From Balneolia bacterium (GTDB lineage: Bacteria; Bacteroidota; Rhodothermia; Balneolales; Cyclonatronaceae): a stretch of 64,000 nt of DNA. The notes under the pieces were generated by a model. The model saw nothing but the letters and a program-made list of their open reading frames with translations, had not been told where the DNA came from and ran no database searches. This document shows positions 56,087 to 64,000 of this stretch, piece by piece. The position numbers and the translations under genes were made by a program. Where the stretch lies: the NCBI GenBank assembly GCA_022565795.1, contig JAIUMA010000011.1, forward strand, positions 17,768 through 81,767, read 5' to 3'. The first letter of the stretch is position 1, and each line of letters opens with the position of its first letter.

Positions 56087-56131
56087 TGTCAACAGTGTCA
56101 ACAGTGTCAACAGTGTCAACAGTGTCAACAG
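56087..56131. repeat. Five perfect tandem copies of a 9-bp unit
   Basis: TGTCAACAG is repeated five times without a mismatch in the spacer upstream of prfC (minus strand) and the exporter genes (plus strand). It is a 3-codon period but lies outside any supported gene. Likely a slippage-prone microsatellite that could vary the promoter spacing. Confidence 0.95.
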
Positions 56132-56315
56132 ATAAGGAAGCTATTGAAAGTTTATGAGCTAATTAACGTTCATAACTATTCATCGCTCCCGAAACATTGG
56201 TTGTTGCTTATTGTTAATTGTCTCCCTGTTCACTGAATTCTTTGTAACTCTTTTTTAGCCTTTTCGTGTAAGTGGGAATAACCATCTGTTTTCAACCAAC
56301 TCAACTTACAGCATC

Positions 56316-57683
56316 ATGGCTAACGGAAATACAAAGGGGAAAAGTAAAAAACTGCGCATCTTCATCGTTTTTGCAGCGCTTTTAGTTATCGGCGTTTTGG
56401 GCGCCAGCGCGCTCGGACTTTTTGGCAGCAACGAGCAGGAAACCACGGTCACTACAGAAAAGGCTGAAAAGCGCACCATCACACAATTGGTTTCGGCCTC
56501 AGGTCGAATCCAGCCGGAAGTTGAGGTTATCATTCGTCCGGACGTTTCCGGTGAGATCATCGAGCTGAACGTTCGCGAGGGTGATTTTGTGCGTGAAGGC
56601 GATCTGCTGCTGCGCATCAAGCCGGACATCTATCAGGCGCAGATCGACGAGCTGAACGCCATGCTGCTAACCCAGCAGGCCCGGCTTGAGCAGGCTCGCG
56701 CGGCCATGTTACAGTCAGAAATTGAGTATTTACGCACCAAACAGCTTTACGAGCGCGAGATGGTTTCCGAGCTTGACTATCTCTCGGCCAGCAATAGCTT
56801 TGAAGGACAAAAGGCCAACGTCCGCGCGGCTGAATTCCAGATTGAAAGCGCCCGCGCCCAGCTTCGTCGCTCTCAGGAAGAGCTGGAACAGACTGTAATC
56901 CGCTCTCCGAAAGACGGCACCATTTCCCGCCTTTCCGTAGAGCGCGGCGAGCGAGTGCTTGGTAACGCACAAACTGCCGGAACCGAAATGATGCGCATCG
57001 CCCGACTCGACCTTATGGAGGTTATCGTGGACGTGAATGAAAATCAGATTATGAACGTAAGCACCGGCGACACGGCCCGCATCGAGGTTGATTCCTATCC
57101 GAACCGCCATTTTGAGGGTGTAGTGACCGAAATTGCCAACTCTGCAGACATCAGCGGGAGCGCCTCCGATCAGGTTACCAACTACAAAGTGAAAATCAGA
57201 ATTACCACTCCCCACAATCTGGATCAGGGCGGGCGCGAGCTGGTTGCCCTTTCCGGCAGCGAACTACCCGAAAGCGACTTCGTGCCGAGCTTCAAGCCGG
57301 GCATGTCGGGCACGGTTGATATTTTAACGCACACCGTTTACGACGCTGTTTCCGTACCAATTCAGGCCGTTACGGTGCGGGATTTCTCGCGCAATCCGCA
57401 GCCTGAGGAAGGTGAAACGCCGGCCGAACTGGTAGCAGATCAGCGCAGCTCAAACGGGAATGCTTCGAACGGAAACCGCAGAGGAAGCCGCGAGGATTTC
57501 CGACGCGTGGTCTTCATCAACGATAACGGTGTGGCCAAGCGGGTGGAGGTTGAAACCGGGATCAGCGACAACAACTACATGGAGATTATTCACGGACTGA
57601 GTGATGGAGACGAAGTAGTTACCGGCAGCTTCCGCATCCTTTCGCGCGAGCTGAATCACGGCGACCGAATCCGGATCCAGTAA
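56316..57683 (+). CDS. Periplasmic adaptor subunit (HlyD/MacA family)
   Basis: Membrane-fusion protein linking an inner-membrane exporter to an outer-membrane channel. One N-terminal membrane anchor spans about residues 14-33. The first half of the lipoyl domain is IIRPDVSGEIIELNVREGDFVREGDLLLRI, then a coiled-coil hairpin (about 110-190) and the second lipoyl half VIRSPKDGTISRLSVERGERVLG. Beta-barrel and membrane-proximal domains follow. 455 aa. The next two genes encode MacB/FtsX-type permeases, so a MacAB-like exporter is expected. Confidence 0.92.
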   Translation: MANGNTKGKSKKLRIFIVFAALLVIGVLGASALGLFGSNEQETTVTTEKAEKRTITQLVSASGRIQPEVEVIIRPDVSGEIIELNVREGDFVREGDLLLRIKPDIYQAQIDELNAMLLTQQARLEQARAAMLQSEIEYLRTKQLYEREMVSELDYLSASNSFEGQKANVRAAEFQIESARAQLRRSQEELEQTVIRSPKDGTISRLSVERGERVLGNAQTAGTEMMRIARLDLMEVIVDVNENQIMNVSTGDTARIEVDSYPNRHFEGVVTEIANSADISGSASDQVTNYKVKIRITTPHNLDQGGRELVALSGSELPESDFVPSFKPGMSGTVDILTHTVYDAVSVPIQAVTVRDFSRNPQPEEGETPAELVADQRSSNGNASNGNRRGSREDFRRVVFINDNGVAKRVEVETGISDNNYMEIIHGLSDGDEVVTGSFRILSRELNHGDRIRIQ

Positions 57684-57753
57684 ACCCGGCTCCTTGCCGA
57701 CAGCAGCTTCATCAACCATTAACCAGCCACGCTCATTTTTTCCTTAGTCTGAG

Positions 57754-58986
57754 ATGTCACGTTTTTTCATCAGCTTATCAGAAGGGTTTCGCATAGCGCT
57801 TTCGGCCATCTGGCTCAATAAAGTTCGTGCTTTCCTAACCACCACCTGTATCGTAATCGGGATTGTTTCGGTCACGACCATGAAAACCGTAACAGACGGA
57901 ATCGATCAGGCTTTTGAGAGCAGCATGAGCATGCTGGGCCAAAACGTGGTATTTGTGGAAAAATGGCCATGGGGTTTCGGTGGTGAGTATCGCTGGTGGG
58001 AGTACCGCAACCGCCGCGAAATGGAGCTAGGCTATGTGGAACCGCTGCTAAACCTTACCCCTTCGGCCATCAACGTGGCGGCTACGGCGCGTAATCAGAC
58101 TGGTCTTCGCTTCGAAGAGCGTGAGGTTTCCAATGCCGTACTGATAGGAGCAACCGGCGGCTACTTCCAGACCTCTGCAGCCGATATGGAGGATGGCCGG
58201 GTATTCAGCGATGCCGATGTTCAGGCCGGAGCCCGCGTGGCCGTAATTGGAGCTACCATCAAGGATGCGCTGTTCCGAAATGAAGATCCGATTGGCAAGC
58301 AGATTCGCATCAGGGGACAGCGGTTTACGGTAATTGGCACGATCGAAGCTCAGGGTAATTTCCTGGGGCTGGAGGATATGGACAATGTCGCCATCATACC
58401 AATTACAGCCTACGGAAGCTTGTACAGCCTGCGATGGGGCATTCAGCTGGCCGTACAGTTTCCCGATGATGAAAGTATGGTTGAAGGCGAGTACGAAGTA
58501 ATTGGAGCCATGCGCCAGATTCGACAGCTCGACCCGATGGATGATGATGACTTCTCCATCAACAAGGCTTCGCTGTTTGAAGAAGAGCTTGGAGGCGTGA
58601 AGTTTGCTATTTTTGGCATCGGTCTGTTCCTCACCGGGCTGGCGCTGCTCGTAGGTGGAATCGGCGTAATGAATATCATGTACGTTTCGGTTCGGGAACG
58701 AACGAGAGAGATAGGAATTCGTAAGGCGGTGGGGGCAAAATCCTGGGAAATCCTGCTTCAGTTCTTAACAGAGGCGGTCATCATCTGTATTTTCGGGGGG
58801 ATCATAGGTGTGTTGCTATCCATGGGCATCACTTCGCTGATTAACCAGTTTTTTGTGGCCTACATGGATTGGACAACGGTTCTCCAGGCGCTGCTGATCT
58901 GTACATTTATCGGCGTTTTGTTCGGCTACCTGCCGTCCAGCCGTGCTGCAAAAGCCAACCCTATTGAAAGCCTTCGCTACGAGTAG
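57754..58986 (+). CDS. ABC transporter permease, MacB/FtsX type
   Basis: A 410-aa permease with an N-terminal helix (about 21-42), a large periplasmic MacB_PCD domain (about 45-260) and three C-terminal helices of the FtsX domain. The motif GGIGVMNIMYVSVRERTREIGIRKAVGAK is diagnostic. No ATPase domain is present in the protein. It lies 70 bp after the adaptor and 35 bp before a second, homologous permease. Confidence 0.92.
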   Translation: MSRFFISLSEGFRIALSAIWLNKVRAFLTTTCIVIGIVSVTTMKTVTDGIDQAFESSMSMLGQNVVFVEKWPWGFGGEYRWWEYRNRREMELGYVEPLLNLTPSAINVAATARNQTGLRFEEREVSNAVLIGATGGYFQTSAADMEDGRVFSDADVQAGARVAVIGATIKDALFRNEDPIGKQIRIRGQRFTVIGTIEAQGNFLGLEDMDNVAIIPITAYGSLYSLRWGIQLAVQFPDDESMVEGEYEVIGAMRQIRQLDPMDDDDFSINKASLFEEELGGVKFAIFGIGLFLTGLALLVGGIGVMNIMYVSVRERTREIGIRKAVGAKSWEILLQFLTEAVIICIFGGIIGVLLSMGITSLINQFFVAYMDWTTVLQALLICTFIGVLFGYLPSSRAAKANPIESLRYE

Positions 58987-59021
58987 GAAACGCATCACCC
59001 TAACCACCAGAACTTTGTCTC

Positions 59022-60248
59022 ATGCAGTTATTTGAAGTTTTTCGACAAGCCTTCGACTCCATAAAAGCCAGCAAGCTGCGCTCCGGGCTTACGCTTTTGG
59101 CTATATCGGTGGGCGTATTTGCTATCATCAGCGCTAATACTGCGGTTTTGGTTTTGGATAACTATTTCCGCGATACGCTCAGCATTATGGGCGGTGATGT
59201 AATTACCGTAACCAAAACGCCGGCCGTGAATATGGGTCCTACCGACTGGAGCCAGTTCAGAAATCGGCAGGACATTACGGTGGAGCAGATGGAGCGCTTG
59301 CAAAGCATGATGCCCGCCTCCGCCGAGGCCGGGCCGACGCGAACATTCCGTGTCACAAAAGTGCAGTATAACGCTGTCGAAACCGATCCCAATGTACAGA
59401 TTCAGGCAGCGAATGAATATACCTTAGGTCATAATGCCCACTCCTTGTCTGAAGGTCGAAATTTCCTCCCCGAAGACATCAGCTATGCCCGCAATGTTGT
59501 GATAATCGGTGCCGACGTGGCCGAAATCCTCTTCCCTGTTGAGGACCCGATCGGAAAGCTTATTCGTATTGAGGGTGCGCCCTACACGGTAATCGGCGTA
59601 ACGGAAGCCAAGGGAAGTATTTTCGGCAACAGTCTCGACCGTTTTGTGATGCTGCCCTATTCCATCACGGCGGCTAAATATGGCAGAAATCAGAATATTG
59701 GCATCCAGCTTCGCGCGGGCTCGGTCGATCGGGTTGACGCCGTACTGGATGAAGTAATCGGGCTGCTTCGTATCATCCGGCAGGTTGATCCCGCCCAGCC
59801 CAACGATTTTGAGGTTGCTACTAATGAATCAATCAGCGGCTCGCTTAGTCAGTTTACCGGATTTTTATATCTGATTGGATTTGTGATTGGCGGAATTGTG
59901 CTTTTTGGCGCGGGAATTGGCGTGATGAATATCATGCTGGTGTCGGTTACAGAGCGCACGCGTGAAATCGGAATCCGTAAAGCGATTGGAGCACGCAGAA
60001 GGGAAATTACCACGCAGTTTCTGCTGGAATCTATTGCGCTCTGCCAGATTGGAGGGGTGATGGGCATCCTTGCCGGAGTCGCCCTCGGAAACGGGGCTGC
60101 CCTCTGGCTCGGCACATCCGTAGTATTTCCATGGGGATCTGCCATAGGGGGCGTTATTGGCATGACGATCATCGGGGTGCTGTTCGGCGTCTACCCCGCT
60201 ATGAAAGCCGCACGACTGGATCCGATTGAGAGCTTGAGATACGAGTAG
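59022..60248 (+). CDS. ABC transporter permease, MacB/FtsX type (second copy)
   Basis: A 408-aa permease with the same layout as the gene before it: N-terminal helix, MacB_PCD periplasmic domain, and an FtsX domain with GAGIGVMNIMLVSVTERTREIGIRKAIGARR. Both end in the same PIESLRYE tail. The two probably arose by duplication and could form a heterodimeric exporter. An ATP-binding subunit is missing from this window on both sides, so it must be encoded elsewhere. Substrate unknown. Confidence 0.92.
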   Translation: MQLFEVFRQAFDSIKASKLRSGLTLLAISVGVFAIISANTAVLVLDNYFRDTLSIMGGDVITVTKTPAVNMGPTDWSQFRNRQDITVEQMERLQSMMPASAEAGPTRTFRVTKVQYNAVETDPNVQIQAANEYTLGHNAHSLSEGRNFLPEDISYARNVVIIGADVAEILFPVEDPIGKLIRIEGAPYTVIGVTEAKGSIFGNSLDRFVMLPYSITAAKYGRNQNIGIQLRAGSVDRVDAVLDEVIGLLRIIRQVDPAQPNDFEVATNESISGSLSQFTGFLYLIGFVIGGIVLFGAGIGVMNIMLVSVTERTREIGIRKAIGARRREITTQFLLESIALCQIGGVMGILAGVALGNGAALWLGTSVVFPWGSAIGGVIGMTIIGVLFGVYPAMKAARLDPIESLRYE

Positions 60249-60648
60249 TCGCTGTGCTCCCAATTGTGAGTTTTGAATTGTGAATTGTTAATTATTGGGA
60301 TGGAATTCTGCCTTTGCGGTCTTTGCGAACCCTCTGTGCCCTTTGCATGTAACCCTGATGGTTCAACACATTTCAGGTTCACGCAGAGGTCGCTAAGAAG
60401 GCCTACCAATACTGTTAGGCAGGCGCAAAGGTTCGCAAAGATTTCTTAATTCTCTATCCCTCTGCTGGCACTGTTGGCACTGACATACTGTTATACTCCC
60501 CCATTTCTTGCAAGTTTTGACAAGTATTCTGCAACTTTTTCTTTAGATTGCGCAAAAGCATTATTTAAAAACGACTGTATCCTTCAGCTATACGGAAGCC
60601 TGATTGAATTCCCAAAAGCGCATCAGGATTCGAACAGCATCACTTTTT
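60249..60648. repeat. Spacer with low-complexity stretch and a nested inverted-repeat element
   Basis: The left part (60260-60300) is a degenerate GTGAATT-type low-complexity tract. At 60311-60440 an imperfect long palindrome is built from repeated CTTTGCG words. CCTTTGCG (60311-60318) pairs with CGCAAAGG (60424-60431), CTTTGCGAACC (60321-60331) with GGTTCGCAAAG (60430-60440), and CCTCTGTG (60331-60338) with CGCAGAGG (60382-60389). Words such as CGCAGAGG and GCGCAAAGG recur as interspersed repeats in several unrelated phyla, by recollection. The remaining 200 bp hold only the leader of the next gene. Confidence 0.75.
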
Positions 60649-63600
60649 ATGAAATATATTTTCTTCTCTTTGTTAGCAGCCCTGCTGCTTTTTGTAAACA
60701 GCTCTTTGCTCCAGGCCCAAAGCGGCCCGGTTCTGATTAACGAATTTATGTCCTCCAACGGGGAAACCATTGCCGATGAGGACGGCGATTACGAGGACTG
60801 GATAGAGCTTTACAACGCAGGTGACTCGGCCGTAAATCTTGAAGGTTTTGGCCTTTCCGATGACTATGACAGCCCGTTTCGCTGGGTGATGCCCGACGTC
60901 ACCATTCAGCCGGGGGAGTTTCTGCTGGTTTGGGCTTCCGGAAAGCACCGTACGGATCCATCAGGCGAGCTTCATACCAACTTCAGCATTTCGTCTTCCG
61001 GCGAGGAGCTTCTGCTTACTGCGCCCGACGGAACACGTATAGACGAAATTGCTCCGCTGCCTGTTCCCCGCGACATCTCATACGGCCGCTTCCCGGACGG
61101 CAGCAGCTCATTCTACTTTTTTGACACCCCAACACCGGGCTCGGCTAACAGCGAAAGCGAAAATCCGCCTATGCTTGGTCAGCCCGAATTCTCTGTCGAA
61201 GGCCGCACCTATTCAAATCCCTTTGAGCTGACTTTAACGGCCAATGCAGAGGCACAGATTTACTATACGCTCGACGGCTCGGTTCCGCACCAGGGTACAG
61301 CTCAGCTCTATTCCGGTCCGATCACCGTTTCAGGTACGCACATCATTCGCGCCAAGGCGTTTAAAGATGGATTTACGCCCAGCCCGCCGGCCTCCCAAAT
61401 ATTCAACCGCCTCAGCAGCAGCGTACAGGACTTCAGCTCCGACCTTCCGCTCATGATCATCAATTCTTACGGGCAGCCCATTATCGATGAAGAGCGGCGT
61501 ACGGCGTCGATCAGCATTATCGAGCCGCACGAAAGCGGCAGAACACCCCTGCTTGCCGAAGAGATGTTTACCAGCCGGATGGAAATCGATCTGCGCGGAT
61601 CCAGCTCCCTGGACTTTCCAAAAAACAATATGGGATTTCACTTGTGGGATGAATTCGACGGGAACCGGAATGAGTCGCTGCTCGGGCTGCCTTCCGAACA
61701 CAACTGGACGCTTCACGGCCCATACGCCGACTACACGCTGATGCGGAACGTCGTTTCTTACCAGCTTTCGGAAGATATGGGCTGGTATGCGCCCCGAACC
61801 CGCTATGTAGAGCTTTTCCTCCATCAGGGCAACGGGGAAATCAACAACTCGCACTACCACGGCGTTTACGTGCTTGTTGAACGCATCAAATGGGACAATA
61901 ATCGTGTCGATATCGAAAAGCTGACGCCCGAAGACAATCAGGAGCCGGAAATAAGCGGGGGCTACATCATCAAAAAAGACCGGCTTAATCCGGGTGATTC
62001 CGGATTTAACACACGTCGCGGCACGCTGCTTGCCCATGCGCGCCCGCAGGAAGCGGATATTACGCCTCAGCAGCAGCAGTGGATTCGTAACTATATGTCG
62101 GATTTCGAAGATGCCCTTTACGGGCCGCAGTTTGCTGATCCCGCAGTCGGTTACGAAAAGTATATTAATGTTGATTCCTTTATCGATCACTTTCTTCATA
62201 CCGAGTTTCTGAAAGAAATCGATGGCTACCGGCTGAGCACCTTTATGTATAAGGATCGCGGCGGCAAGCTGGTGATGGGGCCGGTATGGGATTATAACCT
62301 CGCTTTGGGAATAGGCGATTACGTTGAGGGCTGGCTACCTCAAGGATGGTATTATCCACTTATGGGCTGCTACATTGGTTGTGCCGTGCGCAACTGGTAC
62401 GTGCGATTAATGGAGGACCCGGGTTATAACGAGCGGATGCAGCAGCGCTGGTGGCAATTGCGCCAAACTGCTTTCTCCCGCGAACATTTAATGGGTTTAA
62501 TTGACAACAATGTCGCTAAATTGCATGAATCCCAGCAGCGTAATTTTGAGCGCTGGCCCGTACTGGGCACCTACGTGTGGCCAAACTGGTACATCGGACA
62601 GACCTGGGAGGAAGAAGTTGAGTGGATGAAGGACTGGCTCGATGCCCGCATCACATGGATGGATTCCCAAATGGGTACTCCGCCTGAAATCCCTGAGTTT
62701 GAGCCGTTCTCATTCAGCATGGATACCGATTCTTATGCCGAGAACTTCAGCGAGTATCGCGGTTCGGAAATAACCCTGCCGGATCACATGTTTATCGACT
62801 GGGACCGCCCGAGGCTTTCCGACCCGTTTACCGGAGTAGGCGTTTTTCAGAGCTCAGATCCGTCACTTGAGTATGGAAATTTCACGGCCTATACTTCCGA
62901 TACTGAGAATTACTCATTTGGTATTCGTGAGCGGGCTCCGGAAGATCTGCGCGATGCCCGGCTCTACTTCGAGTTTACCAACAACACCGATGAGCCGTTA
63001 ACCCATTTTGAAATCAGTTATGATGTTGAGGCCTGGTACATTGGCGACCGCCGGAACCGCATCCGCCTGAAGTATGATGATCTGTTCGATTCAGACGACC
63101 GAAGCGTGTTTGAGACCGATATTTTCTCGACCGACAATCCCTCCTCCGTAACCGAGCCCGACTCCAAAACCGATGGCGCCCTGCCGGAGCACCGCACAAG
63201 CGTGGAAGGAATAGTAGACATCACGGCCATTGATAACGGCAGCGGCGAAAACTTTGAACCGCTGCAGCCGGGCGAGACGGCCTGGTTCCGCTGGCAGTTT
63301 TCCAACACAGACGGCGATGGTGGCGAACTTCGCTCCGGACTGGCCATCAACAACGTCTATATTCGCGCAATAACAGATCCATCAACAAGCACTCCGGGAG
63401 AAGATTTGCCCCGTAGCTTCAGCCTCAGCCAGAACTATCCGAACCCGTTCAATCCGGTTACCAATATCGAGTACAGCCTGCCGGAAGCGGTGAATGTAAC
63501 TCTTGAGGTGTATAACATCGCGGGTCAGCGCGTGGCAACGCTTGTAAGTGAGCAGCAGTCTGCGGGTCAGCACACCATTTCTTTTGACGCAAGCCGACTC

Positions 63601-63675
63601 TCCAGCGGCGTTTACGTCTATCGCCTGCGCGCAGGAAGCTTCGTACAAACGAAAAAGATGATGCTGGTGAAGTAG
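60649..63675 (+). CDS. Secreted lamin-tail / CotH-kinase-like protein with T9SS type A sorting domain
   Basis: A 1008-aa secreted protein. The signal peptide ends at LLQAQ (about residue 24). A lamin-tail domain follows (about 25-165; VLINEFMSSNGETIADEDGDYEDWIELYNAG). A chitobiase-type beta domain with YYTLDGSVP spans roughly 175-250, and a CotH-kinase-like domain about 270-640 (RGSSSLDFPKNNMGFHLWDE, YVLVERIKWDNNRVDIEKL, VWDYNLALG). The last 80 residues are the type IX secretion sorting tail, beginning SLSQNYPNPFNPVTNIEYSL and ending TKKMMLVK. The ATG at 60649 is chosen because it starts the signal peptide; the frame is open 15 codons upstream. Confidence 0.9.
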   Translation: MKYIFFSLLAALLLFVNSSLLQAQSGPVLINEFMSSNGETIADEDGDYEDWIELYNAGDSAVNLEGFGLSDDYDSPFRWVMPDVTIQPGEFLLVWASGKHRTDPSGELHTNFSISSSGEELLLTAPDGTRIDEIAPLPVPRDISYGRFPDGSSSFYFFDTPTPGSANSESENPPMLGQPEFSVEGRTYSNPFELTLTANAEAQIYYTLDGSVPHQGTAQLYSGPITVSGTHIIRAKAFKDGFTPSPPASQIFNRLSSSVQDFSSDLPLMIINSYGQPIIDEERRTASISIIEPHESGRTPLLAEEMFTSRMEIDLRGSSSLDFPKNNMGFHLWDEFDGNRNESLLGLPSEHNWTLHGPYADYTLMRNVVSYQLSEDMGWYAPRTRYVELFLHQGNGEINNSHYHGVYVLVERIKWDNNRVDIEKLTPEDNQEPEISGGYIIKKDRLNPGDSGFNTRRGTLLAHARPQEADITPQQQQWIRNYMSDFEDALYGPQFADPAVGYEKYINVDSFIDHFLHTEFLKEIDGYRLSTFMYKDRGGKLVMGPVWDYNLALGIGDYVEGWLPQGWYYPLMGCYIGCAVRNWYVRLMEDPGYNERMQQRWWQLRQTAFSREHLMGLIDNNVAKLHESQQRNFERWPVLGTYVWPNWYIGQTWEEEVEWMKDWLDARITWMDSQMGTPPEIPEFEPFSFSMDTDSYAENFSEYRGSEITLPDHMFIDWDRPRLSDPFTGVGVFQSSDPSLEYGNFTAYTSDTENYSFGIRERAPEDLRDARLYFEFTNNTDEPLTHFEISYDVEAWYIGDRRNRIRLKYDDLFDSDDRSVFETDIFSTDNPSSVTEPDSKTDGALPEHRTSVEGIVDITAIDNGSGENFEPLQPGETAWFRWQFSNTDGDGGELRSGLAINNVYIRAITDPSTSTPGEDLPRSFSLSQNYPNPFNPVTNIEYSLPEAVNVTLEVYNIAGQRVATLVSEQQSAGQHTISFDASRLSSGVYVYRLRAGSFVQTKKMMLVK

Positions 63676-64000
63676 TAAGAAATTGTGAATGTTGAATGGT
63701 GAATTTTGAATTATGGCACTAAACCATCGTCAAATATACATCCCTACAATCGGGGAAATGATGGTTCTCCTAAGTGAATCACCGACATTACCCGTATTGA
63801 GCAAGGGATCAGTCAAAACGCTTCCCATTCACCATTCACTGTTCTCCGGGGAAAGACAGTTCAAGCTGTTATGTATTTTTCAAAGACCCCGAATGGGGTC
63901 CAATGTGATTAGCCCCGGGTGGCTGAACTAAGCGATAGCGCGGGAAAGGAACCCGGGGTAAGACGTGCCGCAAATCAGACCCAAGTATCGTAATTGAAGA
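63676..64000. repeat. Gene-free right edge with two strong palindromes
   Basis: After a GTGAATT-type low-complexity tract (63680-63715) there is no convincing gene; a 72-codon frame at 63713 has no recognisable feature. At 63885-63900, GACCCCGAATGGGGTC is a perfect 6-bp stem with a 4-nt loop. At 63913-63958, CCCCGGGT pairs with ACCCGGGG across a 30-nt loop. The pair of hairpins, with CCCGGG words, resembles a mobile palindromic repeat or a structured RNA cut by the window edge. Confidence 0.6.

Noticed and set aside
56091..56157. Coding of the 9-bp repeat as a Ser-Thr-Val peptide
   Set aside because: The frame is a shadow running antisense through prfC's leader; nothing supports translation.
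63713..63931. 72-codon frame at the right edge
   Set aside because: Reads through low-complexity sequence and a perfect palindrome; no recognisable feature.

Overview
The window reads as a chromosomal segment from a member of the Balneolota/Rhodothermota branch near Bacteroidota. Support for this: a large secreted protein ends in a type IX secretion (T9SS type A) sorting tail with the SQNYPNPFNP signature; most start codons lack a Shine-Dalgarno sequence; the two tRNA-Leu genes have promoters of the Bacteroidota form (TTG, about 20 bp, TATATTTG); and DUF721/DciA-type and long-form IspH proteins are present. Placement to family or genus is inference. The density of housekeeping genes and a dnaA-linked origin show that this is core chromosome with a few accessory islets.

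Layout. 0.1-8 kb: scpA, an M28 peptidase, an HtrA/Do protease, comEC and a PIG-L deacetylase. 8-13 kb: a small surface-polysaccharide cluster on the minus strand (glycosyltransferase, Wzx-like flippase, second glycosyltransferase, a C-terminal fragment of a sugar transferase, and a WlbA-type UDP-GlcNAcA dehydrogenase), grading into an AT-rich stretch with an orphan membrane protein. 14-20 kb: ECF sigma factor, histidine kinase, recF, an RRM protein, enolase, a HAD phosphatase and a beta-barrel-like protein. 21-26 kb: an unknown 132-aa gene, prmC, a probable oriC with three perfect DnaA boxes, dnaA, folB, folK, a deoxynucleoside kinase and a small membrane protein. 26-27 kb: two tRNA-Leu genes (anticodons GAG and UAG) enclosing a GIY-YIG gene, an interrupted copy of a tRNA 3' end, a second terminator and a decayed second GIY-YIG copy. 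27-34 kb: tig-clpP-clpX, DUF721, YbbR and ispH. 33-41.4 kb: a long minus-strand translation/segregation block, rplM-rpsI-rpsB-tsf-pyrH-frr-smc. 41.6-46.7 kb: an M1 peptidase and small accessory genes.

46.8-49.3 kb is the most unusual islet. A small secreted Cys-containing peptide with a NAEFIA motif resembles the NVEALA peptides of Bacteroidota. It is followed by a 6-bladed beta-propeller lipoprotein and then about 730 bp of 221-222-bp tandem repeats carrying small hairpins. 49.3-56 kb: an aldo/keto reductase, pyrR-pyrB with a leader that can fold two ways, mnmD and prfC. 56.3-60.2 kb: a HlyD/MacA adaptor plus two MacB/FtsX permeases with no ATPase gene in the window. 60.6-63.7 kb: a 1008-aa lamin-tail/CotH protein with a T9SS tail. 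The right edge carries strong palindromes.

The most striking window-wide signal is an over-represented DNA word, AGGGTGATG(C/G). I count 24 copies of its GGGTGATG core by eye over both strands, against about 2 expected. The copies lie in several reading frames, on both strands and in spacers, which points to a DNA-level function such as a Chi-like or DNA-uptake sequence.
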